Source of the DNA: Tragulus kanchil
Taxonomy: Eukaryota; Chordata; Mammalia; Artiodactyla; Tragulidae
Length of the DNA stretch: 64,000 nt
Assembly (NCBI GenBank): GCA_022376925.1
Contig: JAIOJX010000026.1
Location: 197,136,400 to 197,200,399 of the forward strand
Reading direction: 5' to 3'
The notes below the pieces were generated by a model. The model was not told where the DNA came from. It searched no databases and saw only the letters and a list, made by a program, of their open reading frames with translations. This document shows positions 14,028-63,804 of the stretch, in pieces. A program made the position numbers and the translations under genes. Position 1 is the stretch's first letter, and every line of letters begins with the position of its first letter.

Positions 14028-14642
14028 ATTACTTTTGCACTTCCCTTTTCCACCAATTTCATCACAGTTTATGGCCTATCGACTTGGATTCTTGGACAAC
14101 TATCAACAGTATCCCTATTTTATGGGTTTTATTTTAAACATTGAACTTCTCCTCACTAATCTTTGTTAAAGGCATTTCCTATTAACTAAAGTTAAAAGGT
14201 GACCCTTGAGAAACTCGATTTCAGATGAAAATTATGCATACAAAGCCAACTATCTTACAATTAGATCCTCAAGTTAGAAAGTGAATACTCTATGTAACAT
14301 AGGACAAACCATAGCTCTTACCCTTCTATTTTCCAGTTTGACAAGATCTGTCAAATTCCTTTCTAAAAGAGAACACATATACATTTTCAATTTGTCATTT
14401 CATGTTCAGTAAAAAAAAAAAAGTCAGATTTTATTTATTCTGGAATTTGACAATTTTGGCAATACTGAAGCAGAATTTTACCTCACTGTTACCTAGCAAA
14501 AAGCAAATAATATTTTAAGATTCCAAATGTTTAATCTGGTAAAAATGAGAACATATATCAAGAACATACCACCAAAAAAAAAAGTATTGCTATCTTGTTA
14601 TATGAGTTTCTCATTACATTTCTGCAGTTCCTACATGTTTAG

Positions 14643-16825
14643 AATAAATGTAGCATTCACATAATACCATAGTCCATGAAAAGAGTATATTCTTTTATTG
14701 TTTTTGTTCATACATGTTGTTTCAACTTTCAATAATAAAATTCAATAAATTTGATTCCTTAATCATAAAAACTTTACACGTTATTTACATGTTGCCAAAG
14801 TCTACACCACATAAAACATCACAAGGATTTGACTCTATGCATGGTACCATCACACAGGAGGCGGGAGCTAATCCAGTAACAGACATTCAAAGATTAACTG
14901 GTAGATGTGTAGTGTATTTGGCACTGTTCATTAACATCCTAACACATTTCTCTGTTAAGACAGGCATTATTAAGCCTTAGTCACAATAAAGAAGTTGCTA
15001 TTCACATCCAAACCAGCTTTCAAAATTCCTAACAGGAATCAGTGCTAAGAAACAAAACAATCAGAATTGGGAATGGAATTCAAACTCTCAACCTCTTGCT
15101 AGGCTCCAAGTGGCCACCCATAAGGCAGGTTTAATCTGATAATTTTTCCATTGTGGGAATTGTTAAGAAGAAACAATTTGAAGATGGTATCTTTCAAAAC
15201 ACATGAAGACAAACAACACTTTTCTTCTAAGTTTTCAGTTGTTCTTGGGAGTGCAAAGGAAGCCCTGACAATGCATTACAAGCAGATGATTTTGGCAAGA
15301 ATTATAAAATGATCAATGGCATTCAAATTGTGGAGACTCTAGTCACAGTCAATCTCATGAGAAGAATCTGGAATGCCTGTATCTGAAACCAGAATCCTGA
15401 GCAATTTGTTTTAAGGATTTTTCCTACCAAGGACTATAACAAGACTCAGGTCTCAGGTTATAGATTTACTCAGATGTGGAACACTACACTGCTACGAAAT
15501 GTAAAGACAAAATAAAAATACAAAAACTCAGCTGTTAAACCTGAAGAGGCTTTGGCTATCTCCCAGTGGGTAATTTATGCAACTAACTTCATTTCAACAA
15601 ATATTAAATCACTTAAGTGGGCCCATCACATTTAATTCATTAAAACCATATATATTCCAGAATGCTTAAAAAAGACACCTTTATAAACATAAAAGGCATA
15701 AATTCTGTCTTTAACTAAGGCCACAACCCTCAATAAATGTAGCATTCACATAATACCATAGTCCATGAAAAGAGTATATTCTTTTATTGTTTTTGTTCAT
15801 ACATGTTGTTTCAACTTTCAATAATAAAATTCAATAAATTTGATTCCTTAATCATAAAAACTTTACACGTTATTTACATGTTGCCAAAGTCTACACCACA
15901 TAAAACATCACAAGGATTTGACTCTATGCATGGTACCATCACACAGGAGGCGGGAGCTAATCCAGTAACAGACATTCAAAGATTAACTGGTAGATGTGTA
16001 GTGTATTTGGCACTGTTCATTAACATCCTAACACATTTCTCTGTTAAGACAGGCATTATTAAGCCTTAGTCACAATAAAGAAGTTGCTATTCACATCCAA
16101 ACCAGCTTTCAAAATTCCTAACAGGAATCAGTGCTAAGAAACAAAACAATCAGAATTGGGAATGGAATTCAAACTCTCAACCTCTTGCTAGGCTCCAAGT
16201 GGCCACCCATAAGGCAGGTTTAATCTGATAATTTTTCCATTGTGGGAATTGTTAAGAAGAAACAATTTGAAGATGGTATCTTTCAAAACACATGAAGACA
16301 AACAACACTTTTCTTCTAAGTTTTCAGTTGTTCTTGGGAGTGCAAAGGAAGCCCTGACAATGCATTACAAGCAGATGATTTTGGCAAGAATTATAAAATG
16401 ATCAATGGCATTCAAATTGTGGAGACTCTAGTCACAGTCAATCTCATGAGAAGAATCTGGAATGCCTGTATCTGAAACCAGAATCCTGAGCAATTTGTTT
16501 TAAGGATTTTTTCCTACCAAGGACTATAACAAGACTCAGGTCTCAGGTTATAGATTTACTCAGATGTGGAACACTACACTGCTACGAAATGTAAAGACAA
16601 AATAAAAATACAAAAACTCAGCTGTTAAACCTGAAGAGGCTTTGGCTATCTCCCAGTGGGTAATTTATGCAACTAACTTCATTTCAACAAATATTAAATC
16701 ACTTAAGTGGGCCCATCACATTTAATTCATTAAAACCATATATATTCCAGAATGCTTAAAAAAGACACCTTTATAAACATAAAAGGCATAAATTCTGTCT
16801 TTAACTAAGGCCAAAAACCCTCAAT
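14643..16825 (+). repeat. Tandem duplication 5 (offset 1089)
   Basis: Copy A is 14643-15731 and copy B 15732-16825. The copies abut and are near-identical. The sequence lies downstream of NUS1 with no gene in it. Confidence 0.94.
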
Positions 16826-16998
16826 AGAATGTGGATGACAGGACAGGGGAACAAAAATAAAAAAAACCTCTCTGGTAAAGTTTAGAGATATGCTATCACA
16901 TCACACAAAGCTTTTAGCAATAAATTAAGACTTTAAAAAAGTCTCACAATGTACAAACAACTACAATGCGCAAAGTAAACATCACTGAACCGAATTTA

Positions 16999-18471
16999 GT
17001 TTATAATCATTTTATTTCAAGTGTACTGTTAAAATCATAAATGGAATTTTGGAATCCAAAGTCAAGACATTCATTCTCCATAGCCTCAGAATCTGACAAG
17101 CAATTCCAGACCTCGCTTTCCAAATCCAGTGTTCTTTGCTGTTTCTCAGACTGAAACCTAGTATTTAAATTACTCCATTCCAAACGTACAATTCTGGCTA
17201 ACTGTTGGGCATTTGCTGATAAGATTCTTCTGAAAACAGTCCATAAATATATAAAAAAGAATAGTTTCTGTCCAAGTGCCAGCAGAGAGGGAAGAACTAC
17301 TAAATACCTATCAAAAGATCATCTATTCATTTAAAAAATAACAGAACCAGTGCTGTTCTCTGGCATGAAAGAGAACATGCGAAATTAAATTACACTTACA
17401 GACTACGGTCATAATTTATTCCCTACACAGGCCTCAGTATTACTGAAAGATCTTTCAACGCAGAGTCACCATCAGGATTTACTGTGTAAGGATTCTGGGT
17501 ACTAATGTGCCCCTGCACGTGCTATTCCAAAGAGGAACAGTCACTTTTGAAGAAAAGAGCTGCCTTGGTAACTTCCCTCAGATGCTTATTTTAAATAAAC
17601 AAAGTTAATGGAAATCTTTTTTAAACCAGCTCTGGGTACTGTCTAACACACTGCCCACTAACAGAAAAGGAAATCAAAACTTTCTGTCCTTATTTGAGAA
17701 TCTGTCCATCTTTACTTTTCAGATTATGACTTTTCACCTTTTTCTGACTGCCTCATATGATACTTAAATTTTTTTTTAATTCTGTATTTCAATGTAAGAG
17801 TTCTTTTCAAATGATCTTCACAACCCAGAACACAGACAACAGAACAACATTTTCACACCACAGTGACAATAATGAAGAGATGAAAATGGACGGATGTCTG
17901 AAAACAGGTATTCCCTCTGCTCTGAAGGTGAGCCAACTTTTAACGTCTGAACAACATGGAACTCCATTTCTCCGGAGATTCCTCAAACTCAGAATGCTTC
18001 CATCTCATAAGTCAATATATTTATTCTTTAAAATTAAAGTTTGGTCACTTGGAAAGACTGAACAAAAATTACTCCCTGCCCTCCCCCCAAAACAACAAAC
18101 AGCTTTAGTCACCCCTTTCTCTCCCCACAAAAACAGGGAAGTAGCGGGGCTGAAGCCTTTAAATCTGAAATTTCACCCCTAAAACATTGCTGCTGTCTGC
18201 TCAAAGGTGCAAGTCCACCATGCTTCCTCCTTCACTGCTTCCGCACTTATAATCTCACTTCCACACACGCATGCACACACACACGCACGCACACACGCAT
18301 ACTCGCTCACACGTACTCTTACTCTCAAGTAAGACCCTTTTTTGTGTTTGTTGATAAATTATGAGGATTATGAACTAGATGTGTACAGAGTTTCATAGGT
18401 GCTTTGTAAACATCAGAGTCACTTGAGTCCTTTTCTCCAAGCCTGCAGTCAAATCACACCACCAGGGATCA
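16999..18471 (-). other. NUS1: Probable NUS1 3' UTR
   Basis: This is continuous, mostly non-repetitive sequence downstream of the NUS1 stop. A minus-strand AATAAA (TTTATT on plus at 17011-17016) is one possible poly(A) signal; others occur at about 17413 and further out near 14437 and 14693. The true end cannot be fixed without transcript data. A CA/CG-rich microsatellite lies within it at 18261-18300. A 141-codon plus-strand open frame at 17757-18182 shows no family signature and is antisense to this UTR. Confidence 0.4.
18261..18300. repeat. CA/CG-rich microsatellite in the presumed NUS1 3' UTR
   Basis: An imperfect run of cacacacgcatgcacacac type. Confidence 0.85.
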
Positions 18472-56650
<38,179 letters not shown>

Positions 56651-56739
56651 TTATCCGGCCCTGCGGCCGGCGCGGGCCATCACTCTGCGTTCCCCCGCCC
56701 CCCACACCCGAACCCCTTTCTACTGCCAACACTTCACCT

Positions 56740-56860
56740 CGCCCCCGCCGCCATCTTCCTCCTGCCTCGGCAGCCCCGCCCCCTCTAGTACATGGACGGT
56801 CCTGATTGGTCGACGTGGAGCTCTGACGGGGCCTCTGGGTCCGAGGATGTGTCCTAGTCC
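56740..56860 (-). promoter_or_regulatory. NUS1: NUS1 core promoter elements: YY1, GC box, CCAAT box
   Basis: Read on the minus strand, a GAAGATGGCGGC motif at 56747-56758 matches a YY1 site, which often lies at or just downstream of the start site of TATA-less genes. Upstream of it are a GC box (56773-56783) and an inverted CCAAT (ATTGG at 56805-56809 on plus). The order CCAAT, GC box, YY1, 5' UTR, ATG suggests transcription starts near 56740-56760. No TATA box is apparent. Confidence 0.6.
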
Positions 56861-57530
56861 GGCGCGGGAAGCGAGGGTGTGAGCCTACGAACTAGCTGGG
56901 CCAAAGACCCGAGGGCGCCCCCTGGTCGCGTGGAGGGCGAGGAGCAGACGCTGGCAGCGCTCGTAGCTGGGCACTAGCCAAGGCGCATGTCTTCTTGATT
57001 GGGATGGGCGACTCCTGGAGCCCCGCGACCCTCGGATCTTGGGCGTCTTATACAGTCTGTCTTTTTCACAGCCCTGCTAGAAACGCCTTCCAAAGAGTAA
57101 AAATGAATTGGTAGAAAGAAGCCCTCGGCAACTGTTGATGCTGGAGGTCAACCCAGGGACGCCCAAAGGAGGTGCCTTCAAAGGCGGAAGTGTGCCCCTA
57201 GAGAGGTCCGGCTACTATACTTTGGTCATATTCTAGCCTAGGCTAATTCTTCCAGGAGTAATGCCCCTAAAACTCACTGCTTTCTGCCCAATCATTCCTC
57301 CCTAGATAGTATCCTTACAGGCTGTTCATTGCTTAGCACCATACATAAAAGAAAGCCTCCATCCCCTGGCAATCTGGTCACTTCATTCATTCATTCATTC
57401 AGTGATTATTAACTACCGCCACACTTGAGCTCAGTCACCACCTCTACTAGATGTAAACTGCCTACGCAGCAGTATCTTTCCCTTCTCACGGGCAATCTGG
57501 ACCACAAAGTGGTCCTCCAGGCCACTTCTG

Positions 57531-59710
57531 TACTTCCTTGTCTCACTCTGTACAGTTTTTGACCCTTTTGCACAAGCTCTTCCCTTCTCCCGAATGAATT
57601 CCTGGTTCCCTATTAGTTATTGCCCAAGTCCCCGGCCATTTCTCAAAGTTCATCCTACATGCCACCTCCCAGTGAAACTTACCTGATTTCCTGACTTTGA
57701 TCCCTCTCTCATTCCTTGTAAATCTCATGGCTCCTTATAAATTTCAAGGCTCTATTTAATAGCATTTCTCATTGCTATATGTGGGCCTAGATATAATATT
57801 ATTACATGTTATGTATTACATAATCATGTACTATATATATTTTAGTATATATACATGTACTTAACCTGTGTCAGGAAGATCCCCTGGAGTAGGAAACGGC
57901 AACCCACTCCAGTCTTCTTGCCTGAAAAATTTCATGAACAGAGGAACCTGGCGGGCTACAGTCCATGGAGTCGCAAAGATCAGATGACTGAGCAAATGAG
58001 CACATACATACATATAACCTAGGAAACCAAACAGTTGCATTTTTGTGATAGCTACCTAATCTTTGTTCTTTCAGGCCCCCTTTTCCCACTGGGAAACATC
58101 TGTGAACATCTTGACTCCTTTGCCTTAATGTGTCAATCATTATCCCTTTTTCAGTCTCATTTTCATTTCTAAGACTCACTGCTTCTTATTTTAAAACTTC
58201 ATGTTTTAAAGCCTCACGTTTATCTCAAAATTTTCCTCCCTTAGGCAGCTCCGACAGAGAAAGTTAGGGCTGCGTGGCAGACACACCCTTCACACACTGT
58301 GACCTCCCCCTGTCTCCTCTGCACCTGCTCCTCTGGTCATGGGCAGAGGAGGAGGGGCCAGGAAAGCCCGCACAGCCTAACTGGCCATTGCTGTCGTGCT
58401 TGTGCCTCCAGAGTGCCCTACTAAGGAAGCCCCACCCCACCCCGCACCACTGTCTCTTTGAAATCTGGCTACACACTCCACAGGACACCTACCGCCCCCA
58501 GCTGACACATTGCCACATCTCTCTGCTATACTCATCTTTTTGTCCCACTTCTACTGAGATGAGAGCCATCAATCTCCCCATGGCCAGCAGTGGAAGGCAT
58601 GTGCAGGCTGCAACTTCTGTTTACTTCCTTGTCTCACTCTGTACAGTTTTTGACCCTTTTGCACAAGCTCTTCCCTTCTCCCGAATGAATTCCTGGTTCC
58701 CTATTAGTTATTGCCCACGTCCCGGCCATTTCTCAAAGTTCATCCTACATGCCACCTCCCAGTGAAACTTACCTGATTTCCTGACTTTGATCCCTCTCTC
58801 ATTCCTTGTAAATCTCATGGCTCCTTATAAATTTCAAGGCTCTATTTAATAGCATTTCTCATTGCTATATGTGGGCCTAGATATAATATTATTACATGTT
58901 ATGTATTACATAATCATGTACTATATATATTTTAGTATATATACATGTACTTAACCTGTGTCAGGAAGATCCCCTGGAGTAGGAAACGGCAACCCACTCC
59001 AGTCTTCTTGCCTGAAAAATTTCATGAACAGAGGAACCTGGCGGGCTACAGTCCATGGAGTCGCAAAGATCAGATGACTGAGCAAATGAGCACATACATA
59101 CATATAACCTAGGAAACCAAACAGTTGCATTTTTGTGATAGCTACCTAATCTTTGTTCTTTCAGGCCCCCTTTTCCCACTGGGAAACATCTGTGAACATC
59201 TTGACTCCTTTGCCTTAATGTGTCAATCATTATCCCTTTTCAGTCTCATTTTCATTTCTAAGACTCACTGCTTCTTATTTTAAAACTTCATGTTTTAAAG
59301 CCTCACGTTTATCTCAAAATTTTCCTCCCTTAGGCAGCTCCGACAGAGAAAGTTAGGGCTGCGTGGCAGACACACCCTTCACACACTGTGACCTCCCCCT
59401 GTCTCCTCTGCACCTGCTCCTCTGGTCATGGGCAGAGGAGGAGGGGCCAGGAAAGCCCGCACAGCCTAACTGGCCATTGCTGTCGTGCTTGTGCCTCCAG
59501 AGTGCCCTACTAAGGAAGCCCCACCCCACCCCGCACCACTGTCTCTTTGAAATCTGGCTACACACTCCACAGGACACCTACCGCCCCCAGCTGACACATT
59601 GCCACATCTCTCTGCTATACTCATCTTTTTGTCCCACTTCTACTGAGATGAGAGCCATCAATCTCCCCATGGCCAGCTGAGGTGTGAAGGCATGTGCAGG
59701 CTGCAACTTT
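57531..59710 (+). repeat. Tandem duplication 18 (offset 1091)
   Basis: Copy A is 57531-58618 and copy B 58622-59710, upstream of NUS1. Differences cluster in the last 60 bp (agcagtggaagg against agctgaggtgtgaagg). Confidence 0.94.
57867..58010 (+). mobile_element. Bov-A fragment (second copy 58958-59101)
   Basis: It reads aggaagatcccctggagtag, cggcaacccactccagtctt, ggcgggctacagtccatgga. The tRNA head is missing. Confidence 0.85.
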
Positions 59711-60054
59711 TGTGCTTCTTTGAATTGAAAACTTAAGCAAACTGTCTCCATCTGCCAGTCCCACCCCCACCCCCACCACCACCATATACAGATCCTGGCT
59801 TCTCTCCTGTTGCTTGTTTGTTTCTTCCTAGGCAAACCAGAGATAGGTTAGCAGGTCTCCTGGCTTAAGGGATGGTCAACCACCTAAGAGGAGGTGGGAA
59901 GAGACAGGGACCCATTTCTCTTCTTTGGCATTTTTTGTGGGCAAAAAATGAAGGTGCCCAGTGGTTACTGCCATTTCTGGAGGTAGATTCCTTGCCTTTT
60001 GCTTTCAGCTACAATTCTAGGATAACAGGAAAGCTGCACTGCCTGACTCTGCAC

Positions 60055-60115
60055 AGTCCACAGTGGGGCAAAGAGTCAGACACGACTGAAGCAACTCAGC
60101 ACACACGCATGCAAG
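60055..60115 (+). mobile_element. Bov-A 3' fragment
   Basis: It reads cagtccacagtggggcaaag, then agtcagacacgactgaagca. Only the 3' end remains. Confidence 0.7.
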
Positions 60116-60507
60116 GATTAGGGCCGTAGTTTCCAGGAAGTGTTTAGCACAATGTCTGGTCAGTAGTGAGAGCTCAGTAATTTAATCTCCTGCAGAAAAA
60201 AGACAAAATTTTAATTTATTTTTAGAAAGAATGTTATAATTTACCACATTTTTGATTATTGACAGTTGCAATCTTGTGGTGGAACTAATACAAAGAGTCT
60301 TTTGGAATATATTCTAACTCAAAGGTGAAAGCCTCCTTCAGTAAAAATACTGAGGCCTAGTCCAAGTTCAACTGCTGGATCTTGAAGCATCAAGAATGAC
60401 AATATTAAGAAAAAAATGTTGACTTAAAGGGTAAACTTTGATTTCCATCAAGCCACATTCCAGGAATAGAATTAGACACAAGAATTGAAAATGAAGATTA
60501 TTTTTGA

Positions 60508-60516
<9 letters not shown>

Positions 60517-60553
<37 letters not shown>
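60517..60553. repeat. (TG)n microsatellite
   Basis: A pure run preceded by a short (TA)n. Confidence 0.95.
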
Positions 60554-60556
<3 letters not shown>

Positions 60557-60578
60557 AATATTTGAATCTCTCAATGTT

Positions 60579-60861
60579 ATTATTTTTGGGGAGGGCGGGG
60601 GTCGGGTTGGGGAGGGAGGGGAGCGGGTGGGCCACTTCTATTGGTCTTTCATTTCTCTATTTTCATCCATCTTTGTTCTTTGGCTCCTGTGGGCCTCCCA
60701 TCGCGGTGGCGTCTGTTGTCGCTCCAGTGCTCCGGCTCGGTAGTTGGACACATCGGTCCAGCCGCTCCGCGGCACGTGGGATCTTCCCAGGCCAGGGATC
60801 GAACCGGCGCCCCTTGCACTGCAAGGCGGTGTCCTCATCCACTGGACCACCAGGGGAAGCC
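60579..60861 (-). mobile_element. tRNA-Glu-derived SINE, copy 1 of a three-element array
   Basis: Antisense, near-consensus, with about 26 bp missing at the body palindrome (tgttgtcgctccagtgctcc). It is followed by ctcaatgtt, which also precedes it. Confidence 0.93.
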
Positions 60862-60870
60862 CTCAATGTT

Positions 60871-61160
60871 GTTTTTTTATTTTTTTATTTTGGGCGGGGG
60901 TCGGGTTGGGGAGGGAGGGGAGCGGGTGGGCCACTTCTATTGGTCTTTCATTTCTCTATTTTCATCCATCTTTGTTCTTTGGCTCCTGTGGGCCTCCCAT
61001 CGCGGTGGCGTCTGTTGTCGCTCCAGTGCTCCGGCTCGGTAGTTGGACACATCGGTCCAGCCGCTCCGCGGCACGTGGGATCTTTCCAGGCCAGGGATCG
61101 AACCGGCGCCCCTTGCACTGCAAGGCGGTGTCCTCATCCACTGGACCACCAGGGGAAGCC
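60871..61160 (-). mobile_element. tRNA-Glu-derived SINE, copy 2 of the array
   Basis: Virtually identical to copy 1 at an offset of 299, including the same internal deletion. It differs at gatcttcccagg against gatctttccagg and in the tail. It is followed by ctcaatgtt again. Confidence 0.93.
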
Positions 61161-61169
61161 CTCAATGTT

Positions 61170-61485
61170 GTTTTTTTATTTTTTTATTTTGGGGGGGAGT
61201 GGGATGGGGAGGGATGGGGGCGGGTGGACCACTTCTATTGGTCTTTCATTTATCTATTTTCATCCATCTTTGTTCTTTGGCCCATGTGGGCCTCCCATCG
61301 CAGTGGCCTCTGTTGTCACAGAGCACTGGCTCTGGGTGAATGCGCTCCAGAGCTTGGGCTTGGTAATTGGACGTATCGGTCCAGCCACTCGGCAGCACGT
61401 GGGATCTTCCCAGGCCATGGATCAAACCAGCGCCCCTTGCACTGCAAGGCGGTGTCCTTACCCACTGGACCACCAGGGAAGCCCC
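61170..61485 (-). mobile_element. tRNA-Glu-derived SINE, copy 3 of the array
   Basis: A clearly more diverged member that keeps the palindrome region (cagagcactggctctgggtg). Readthrough of the three antisense SINEs makes the long open frames of this region; they are not genes. Confidence 0.93.
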
Positions 61486-61867
61486 CTCATATTTTAAAAC
61501 AAATCCTCCACCTCCTAAATTTTCATCCCACTTCCAATAAAAGCTCATTTTTAATATGTCACCACAACAGACAATCATCTTTAAAAAGTTAAGAGTATTT
61601 ACCAAATGTCATTAAATTTCCAATTAGTGTTCAAATTTCCAATCGCTAATATAATCCTAAGGATTTTTAAAATTTTTGCAGTTCAAATCAGGATCCATGT
61701 GAGATCCACATTTTGTCTCTGGTTGATAGGTCTTTTTATCCCATCTCCTTCTCTGTTTTTCTTTCCAATTTATATTTGAAAACAACCGATTATCCTGTGA
61801 AGTTTCCCATTGTTTGTATTTCGGGGTAGTTTTGCATGTTCCTCCATCCTCTGTAAGGTATTAAAAA

Positions 61868-61935
61868 TTTAGACCAAGGGTCAACCCACCTGGACCATGG
61901 ACCAAATCTGTCCCATTCCGTATTTATTTAATGGA
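61868..61935. mobile_element. Possible hAT relic end (second copy 63003-63070)
   Basis: agggtcaacccacctggacc and atggaccaaatctgtcccat resemble the end of the same hAT class as the relic at 21690. Only a fragment is visible. Confidence 0.35.
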
Positions 61936-62150
61936 CTTTAGAGTAATTTTAGATTACTGTAAACAAAATAGAGCACAGAGTACTGAAGTTCCCTTTACAC
62001 TTTAACATGTTTTCAATAGTCTGTGTAAAAGATGAAACAACACACTCCTTTCCTTCTGGCATTCCAGACACTTAATAGTTCGTTATCCTTCAGTTACAAA
62101 TATTTTAGTTCCAATATGATGTTTTTAAACATTTGTCTTTTTCAGACTGT

Positions 62151-62215
62151 ATGGCTTAATTTCCAAGCATTTGGGACCAAATTAAAAGCTCCCAAATGCT
62201 TGGAAATTAAGCCAT
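62151..62215. repeat. Perfect 26-bp inverted repeat with 13-nt loop (second copy 63286-63350)
   Basis: The left arm, 62151-62176, starts atggcttaatttcc. The right arm, 62190-62215, is its exact reverse complement and ends ggaaattaagccat. The 13-nt loop is ccaaattaaaagc. The right arm runs directly into the 3' end of an antisense Bov-A fragment. The second copy is from duplication 19. Confidence 0.95.
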
Positions 62216-62332
62216 GTGTGCGTGCATGCTATGTCTCTTCAGTCGTGTCTGACTCTTTCAACCCTATGGACTGTAGCCCGCCAGGCTCCTTGGACTATGG
62301 GTTTCTCCAGGAAAGAATATTGGAGTGGGAGG
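62213..62332 (-). mobile_element. Bov-A fragment, antisense (second copy 63348-63467)
   Basis: It reads gtctcttcagtcgtgtctga, gactgtagcccgccaggctc, ttggagtggga. It is truncated at its 5' side. Confidence 0.85.
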
Positions 62333-63804
62333 CAAGTTAATTACAGTGTCTAAGAAACACGTTATGAATGATTTCCACGATTTGACATACTTTGACCTAA
62401 CATGTAGTCAGTGTTGATAAATATTCCCATGGCTGTGAGGAACACATGGAATGTACAGTTTCACCCCACAGCTCTCCTGTCCTTCCCCACCTCCCTCCCC
62501 ACAGCCCCTCCCAAGCCATGACCTTTTGCGTCTCCTGTGTGGCTGCTCCCATCTCATCATCTGCTTCTAGAAGACTTGACTTAACACAAACCCATTTACC
62601 CCCTACAGCCTTTCCTGCAAGTGTCTCAGTGTATTTACTTGCACATATGTTTTAAATCCCACAGGACGGGAATAAAAGCTCATTTTTAATATGTCACCAC
62701 AACAGACAATCATCTTTAAAAAGTTAAGAGTATTTACCAAATGTCATTAAATTTCCAATTAGTGTTCAAATTTCCAATCGCTAATATAATCCTAAGGATT
62801 TTTAAAATTTTTGCAGTTCAAATCAGGATCCATGTGAGATCCACATTTTGTCTCTGGTTGATAGGTCTTTTTATCCCATCTCCTTCTCTGTTTTTCTTTC
62901 CAATTTATATTTGAAAACAACCGATTATCCTGTGAAGTTTCCCATTGTTTGTATTTCGGGGTAGTTTTGCATGTTCCTCCATCCTCTGTAAGGTATTAAA
63001 AATTTAGACCAAGGGTCAACCCACCTGGACCATGGACCAAATCTGTCCCATTCCGTATTTATTTAATGGACTTTAGAGTAATTTTAGATTACTGTAAACA
63101 AAATAGAGCACAGAGTACTGAAGTTCCCTTTACACTTTAACATGTTTTCAATAGTCTGTGTAAAAGATGAAACAACACACTCCTTTCCTTCTGGCATTCC
63201 AGACACTTAATAGTTCGTTATCCTTCAGTTACAAATATTTTAGTTCCAATATGATGTTTTTAAACATTTGTCTTTTTCAGACTGTATGGCTTAATTTCCA
63301 AGCATTTGGGACCAAATTAAAAGCTCCCAAATGCTTGGAAATTAAGCCATGTGTGCGTGCATGCTATGTCTCTTCAGTCGTGTCTGACTCTTTCAACCCT
63401 ATGGACTGTAGCCCGCCAGGCTCCTTGGACTATGGGTTTCTCCAGGAAAGAATATTGGAGTGGGAGGCAAGTTAATTACAGTGTCTAAGAAACACGTTAT
63501 GAATGATTTCCACGATTTGACATACTTTGACCTAACATGTAGTCAGTGTTGATAAATATTCCCATGGCTGTGAGGAACACATGGAATGTACAGTTTCACC
63601 CCACAGCTCTCCTGTCCTTCCCCACCTCCCTCCCCACAGCCCCTCCCAAGCCATGACCTTTTGCGTCTCCTGTGTGGCTGCTCCCATCTCATCATCTGCT
63701 TCTAGAAGACTTGACTTAACACAAACCCATTTACCCCCTACAGCCTTTCCTGCAAGTGTCTCAGTGTATTTACTTGCACATATGTTTTAAATCCCACAGG
63801 ACGG

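Larger units (their letters stand above)
1..16998. other. Intergenic region beyond the NUS1 3' end
   Basis: No gene is supported here. The DNA is AT-rich and holds five of the tandem duplications, BovB, Bov-A, CHR-type and tRNA-Glu SINE copies and degraded L1. I recognise nothing in 2057-2326, 2664-3417, 5652-6159, 10441-11811 or 14028-14642 beyond simple AT-rich sequence. Confidence 0.7.
61536..63804 (+). repeat. Tandem duplication 19 (offset 1135)
   Basis: Copy A is 61536-62670 and copy B 62671-63804, abutting exactly. The unit carries the 26-bp perfect inverted repeat and an antisense Bov-A fragment. Confidence 0.95.

Noticed and set aside
17757..18182. 141-codon plus-strand open frame
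   Set aside because: It is antisense to the probable NUS1 3' UTR, has low-complexity composition, no recognisable domain and no splice or promoter context.
58274..58765. 163-codon open frame, repeated at 59363
   Set aside because: It lies in a pyrimidine-rich, probably L2-derived stretch; the second copy is the 1.1-kb duplication, not conservation.
60520..61592. Long plus-strand open frames of 325 and 282 codons
   Set aside because: They are readthrough of three antisense SINEs plus a TG microsatellite; the translation is the repeated SINE text in different frames.
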